Assembly (NCBI GenBank): GCA_037176705.1 | Contig: CM073887.1 | Location: 85,012,348 to 85,076,347 of the forward strand | Direction: 5' to 3' | From: Molossus alvarezi | Lineage: Eukaryota; Chordata; Mammalia; Chiroptera; Molossidae | DNA: 64,000 bases | Shown: piece after piece, positions 62,011 through 64,000 of the stretch | How the letters are laid out: each line of letters begins with the position of its first letter | How positions within the stretch are numbered: the stretch's first letter is position 1 | Position numbers and translations under genes: made by a program | Notes under the pieces: generated by a model | The model's input: the letters and a program-made list of their open reading frames with translations, nothing else | What the model was told of the DNA's origin: nothing | Databases searched by the model: none

Positions 62011-62282
62011 GCCCTGGTCGGTTTGGCTCAGCGGTTAGAGCGTCGGCCTGCGGTCCGGAGAGACCCGGGTTCGGTTCCCGCTAAGGGCACGTACTTCGGT
62101 TGCAATTTGTCCCCGGCCCTGGTTGGTTGTGCGGGTGGCAGCCACACGATGTGTCCCTTCACGTCGATGTTTCTCTCTCTCTCTCCCTTCCTCTCTCTCC
62201 CTTCCACTCTATCTGTACAAAAAAAAAAAAAGGAAAAATATCCTCGGGTGAGGATAAAAAAACAAACAAAAAACAAACAAAA
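62011..62282 (+). mobile_element. VES-type SINE, near-consensus
   Basis: Best-preserved copy: full head, B-box-like GGTTCGGTTCCCG, tail hairpin ATCCTCGGGTGAGGAT at 62240-62255, and a 15-bp target-site duplication AAAATGTCCATCTTT. Confidence 0.95.
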
Positions 62283-62539
62283 AAAATGTCCATCTTTGTC
62301 TCTTGTTACCTTTGTTATCTTGAAATCTGTTCTGTCAGAGATAAGCATGGCTACATCTGCTTTTCTGTGGGCATTATTTGCTAGGAAAATAATTTTCTAT
62401 CCTTTCACTTTGAGTCTAACTTTGTTTATGCAGCTTACATGTGTCTCCTGAAGGCAGCATATGGTTGAGTTTTGTTTTTTTATCCAATTTGCTACTCTGT
62501 GCCTCTTTTATTTAAATTTATTTAAAAAAAAAATATGTT

Positions 62540-62711
62540 CCTAGCCTTGGCTGGTTTTGCTCAGTGGTTAGAACGTCGGCGTCCTCGGTTCAATTTCGGC
62601 CAAAGGCATGTACCTCAGTTGCAGTTTGTCCCCAGCCCCGGTTGGGGTCGTGTGGGTGGCAACCTACTGATGTGTCTCTCTCACATCAATGTTTGTTTCT
62701 TTCTCTCTCTG

Positions 62712-62755
<44 letters not shown>

Positions 62756-62831
62756 CCTCCCTCCCCCACTCCCTCCCATTCTGGCAGAAGATGAATGTAA
62801 AAGTGTCCTTAGGTGAGAATAAAAAAAAAAA
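62540..62831 (+). mobile_element. VES-type SINE
   Basis: Head with a deletion (GTTAGAACGTCGGCGTCC), long CT block, tail GTCCTTAGGTGAGAAT. It forms a tail-to-tail pair with the next SINE. Confidence 0.88.
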
Positions 62832-63035
62832 CAACTTTCTATTGATTTTTCTTTTTAGAGAAAAAAGGAAAGAGAGATAGAAATATTGATGTGAGAGAGA
62901 AACATCAATCAGCTGCCTCTTGGATGTCCCCTACTGGGGATCAAGCCCAAAACACAGGCATGTGCCCCAACTGGGAATCAAACTGGGACCTCTCAGTCCA
63001 TGAGATGACGCTCAATCCATTGAGCCACACGGGCC
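62832..63035 (-). mobile_element. VES-type SINE, second subtype
   Basis: TCTATTGATTTTTC side, head TTGAGCCACACGGGCCAGG. GCTACTCTGTGCCTCTT occurs at 62489 and 63037, bracketing this SINE pair inside the L1. Confidence 0.88.
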
Positions 63036-63129
63036 AGGCTACTCTGTGCCTCTTGATTCATGAATTCAGTCCATTTATATTTAGGGTAGTTATTGATGCA
63101 TGAAGATTTACTATAGCCATTTAATCTTT

Positions 63130-64000
63130 TTCTTCTTTTTTTCCTTTTTAATTTTATTTTTGTTACACACATTTCTCCTTTTTTACCCCATTGACACCCT
63201 CCTCCCCATCACCCCCACCCTGTCCACGGCTTTGTTGTCCATGTCCATTGGTTATGCACACATGCATATAAATTCTGTGGTTTATCTCTTCCCTCCCCCC
63301 ACCACTCCCTCTTCTGAGGGTTGTCAGTCTGTATCCTACTTCCATGTTTCTGGGTATACCCTATACCTCAGATTGTTATGTTCATTATGTTCCACAAATA
63401 AGGAAGATCATGTGGTATTGGTCTTTTTTTTTTTTTTGCTTGGCTTGTTTCACTTAGGATAATACTTTCCAGGTCCCTCCATGTTGTCTCAAAGGATAAC
63501 AGATGTTTCTTTCTTACAGCTGCATAGTACTCCATTGTGTATATGGACCACTGCTTTTTTATCCATTCGTCTACTGATGGACACTTGGGCTGATTCCAGA
63601 TCTTAGCTATTGTAAATAGTGCTGCTATAAACATGGGGGTACATATATTCTTCCTCATTGGTGTTTCAGGCTTCTTAGGGTATATTCCTAGAAGTGGGAT
63701 CACTGTGTCAAATGGAAGTTCAATATTTAATTTTTTGAGGTAACACCATATTGTTTTCCATAGTGGCTGCACCAGTCTACATTCCCACCAGCAGTGTACT
63801 AGAGTGTCCTTTTCTCCACACCCTCGCCAACACTTGTTGTTTGATGATTTGTTGATGGCGGCCATTCTGACAGGTGTGAGGTAGTACCTCATTGTTGTTT
63901 TAATTTGCATCTTTCTGATTAGAGATATTGAGCATTTCTTCATATGTCTCTTAGCCACTTGTATGTCCTGTTTGGAGAGGTGTCTATTTAGTTCCTCTGC
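63130..64000 (-). mobile_element. L1 LINE, younger, 3' part; continues past window
   Basis: 3' UTR (63130-63367) with the same G-rich tract as the HAL1-type element, then the ORF2 C-terminus. 196 codons are open at 63368-63958: [58 protein letters not shown]. It includes the zinc-knuckle-like [18 protein letters not shown]. Far better preserved than the neighbouring L1, so probably a later insertion into or next to it. Confidence 0.85.
63368..63958 (-). pseudogene. L1 ORF2 C-terminal segment (partial)
   Basis: ORF2p is the L1 endonuclease/reverse transcriptase; only its C-terminal cysteine-rich part is in view. The 196 codons without a stop include the CxxxC...HxxxxC arrangement ([18 protein letters not shown]) conserved in mammalian L1. 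Whether the upstream RT is intact cannot be seen. Confidence 0.7.

Larger units (their letters stand above)
56720..63125 (-). mobile_element. L1 LINE, nearly full ORF2, decayed and SINE-riddled
   Basis: Recognisable from 3' to 5': ORF2 C-terminus (TPMF-like and KMWCIYTMAYYSTL at 57021-57233), TRHMKKCS-like at 57766-57940, RT motifs ([13 protein letters not shown] near 59700; FADD box mutated to FAND at 59085-59099), endonuclease-side sequence (FSAYGILSRIND and SIFSEHNALKLEI at 61135-61461; VVGDLNNF at 61521-61600). Seven or more SINEs are inserted. Many frameshifts; inactive. Confidence 0.85.
28929..64000 (-). other. SMURF1: SMURF1 intron 1 (5' part outside window)
   Basis: At least 35 kb, without any recognisable further SMURF1 exon. 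It is filled with LINEs, SINEs and LTR relics listed separately. The first coding exon (18 codons) and the promoter must lie beyond the right edge. Confidence 0.85.

Noticed and set aside
62011..62120. tRNA-gene-like segments (A/B-box sequences) at SINE heads
   Set aside because: They are the tRNA-derived part of SINEs: no cloverleaf closes, and each is followed by the SINE body.

Overview
The window is mammalian nuclear DNA, almost certainly from a bat. About forty copies of a tRNA-derived SINE of the VES type (B-box-like GGTTCGATTCC motif, CT-rich right half, A-rich tail) sit beside L1 LINEs, MaLR LTRs, MIR/L2 relics, a mariner-type MITE and a SPIN-like hAT element. VES SINEs are known from vespertilionoid bats. 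The species cannot be named from the sequence.

Only one gene is supported: SMURF1, a C2-WW-HECT E3 ubiquitin ligase, on the minus strand. Eighteen coding exons are placed between 28928 and 3615, all with GT...AG introns and matching phases. They total 2219 nt including the stop. The human long isoform (757 aa, from memory) needs 2274 nt, so 55 nt (18 codons plus one base) must lie in a first exon outside the window. Order along the minus strand: C2 domain (28.9-24.0 kb), linker (22.3-22.0 kb), WW1 (22.0-21.2 kb), a 78-nt cassette exon (20.6 kb), WW2 (19.6 kb), HECT N-lobe (16.5-8.4 kb), HECT C-lobe with the catalytic cysteine (7.4-3.6 kb). A 3' UTR of about 3.2 kb runs to a poly(A) signal at 453-458. 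The first ~430 bases are downstream flank.

From 28929 to the window end is the start of a very large first intron. It is mainly a retrotransposon graveyard: old L1 copies (30.4-34.2, 45.4-48.8, 49.2-53.5, 54.6-55.5, 56.7-63.1 kb), a younger L1 3' end running off the right edge, an LTR element inserted into a MIR (41.3-42.7 kb), a SPIN-like element (38.7 kb), and SINEs in both orientations, often nested and with recognisable target-site duplications.

The most notable element is at 50801-53022. It is a 2.2-kb LINE in the same orientation as SMURF1, with a GC-rich 5' UTR, an intact 313-codon ORF1 and a 3' UTR with poly(A) signal, but no ORF2. It is flanked by a perfect 16-bp target-site duplication at an L1-endonuclease-type site, so it is a HAL1-type (half-L1) non-autonomous LINE with an apparently intact ORF1 protein. 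Other unusual structures are a 175-bp inverted copy of an L1 3' UTR inside a SINE, 79-bp direct repeats flanking an L1 fragment, two SINEs at one target site, and a conserved hairpin at the 3' end of the main SINE subfamily.
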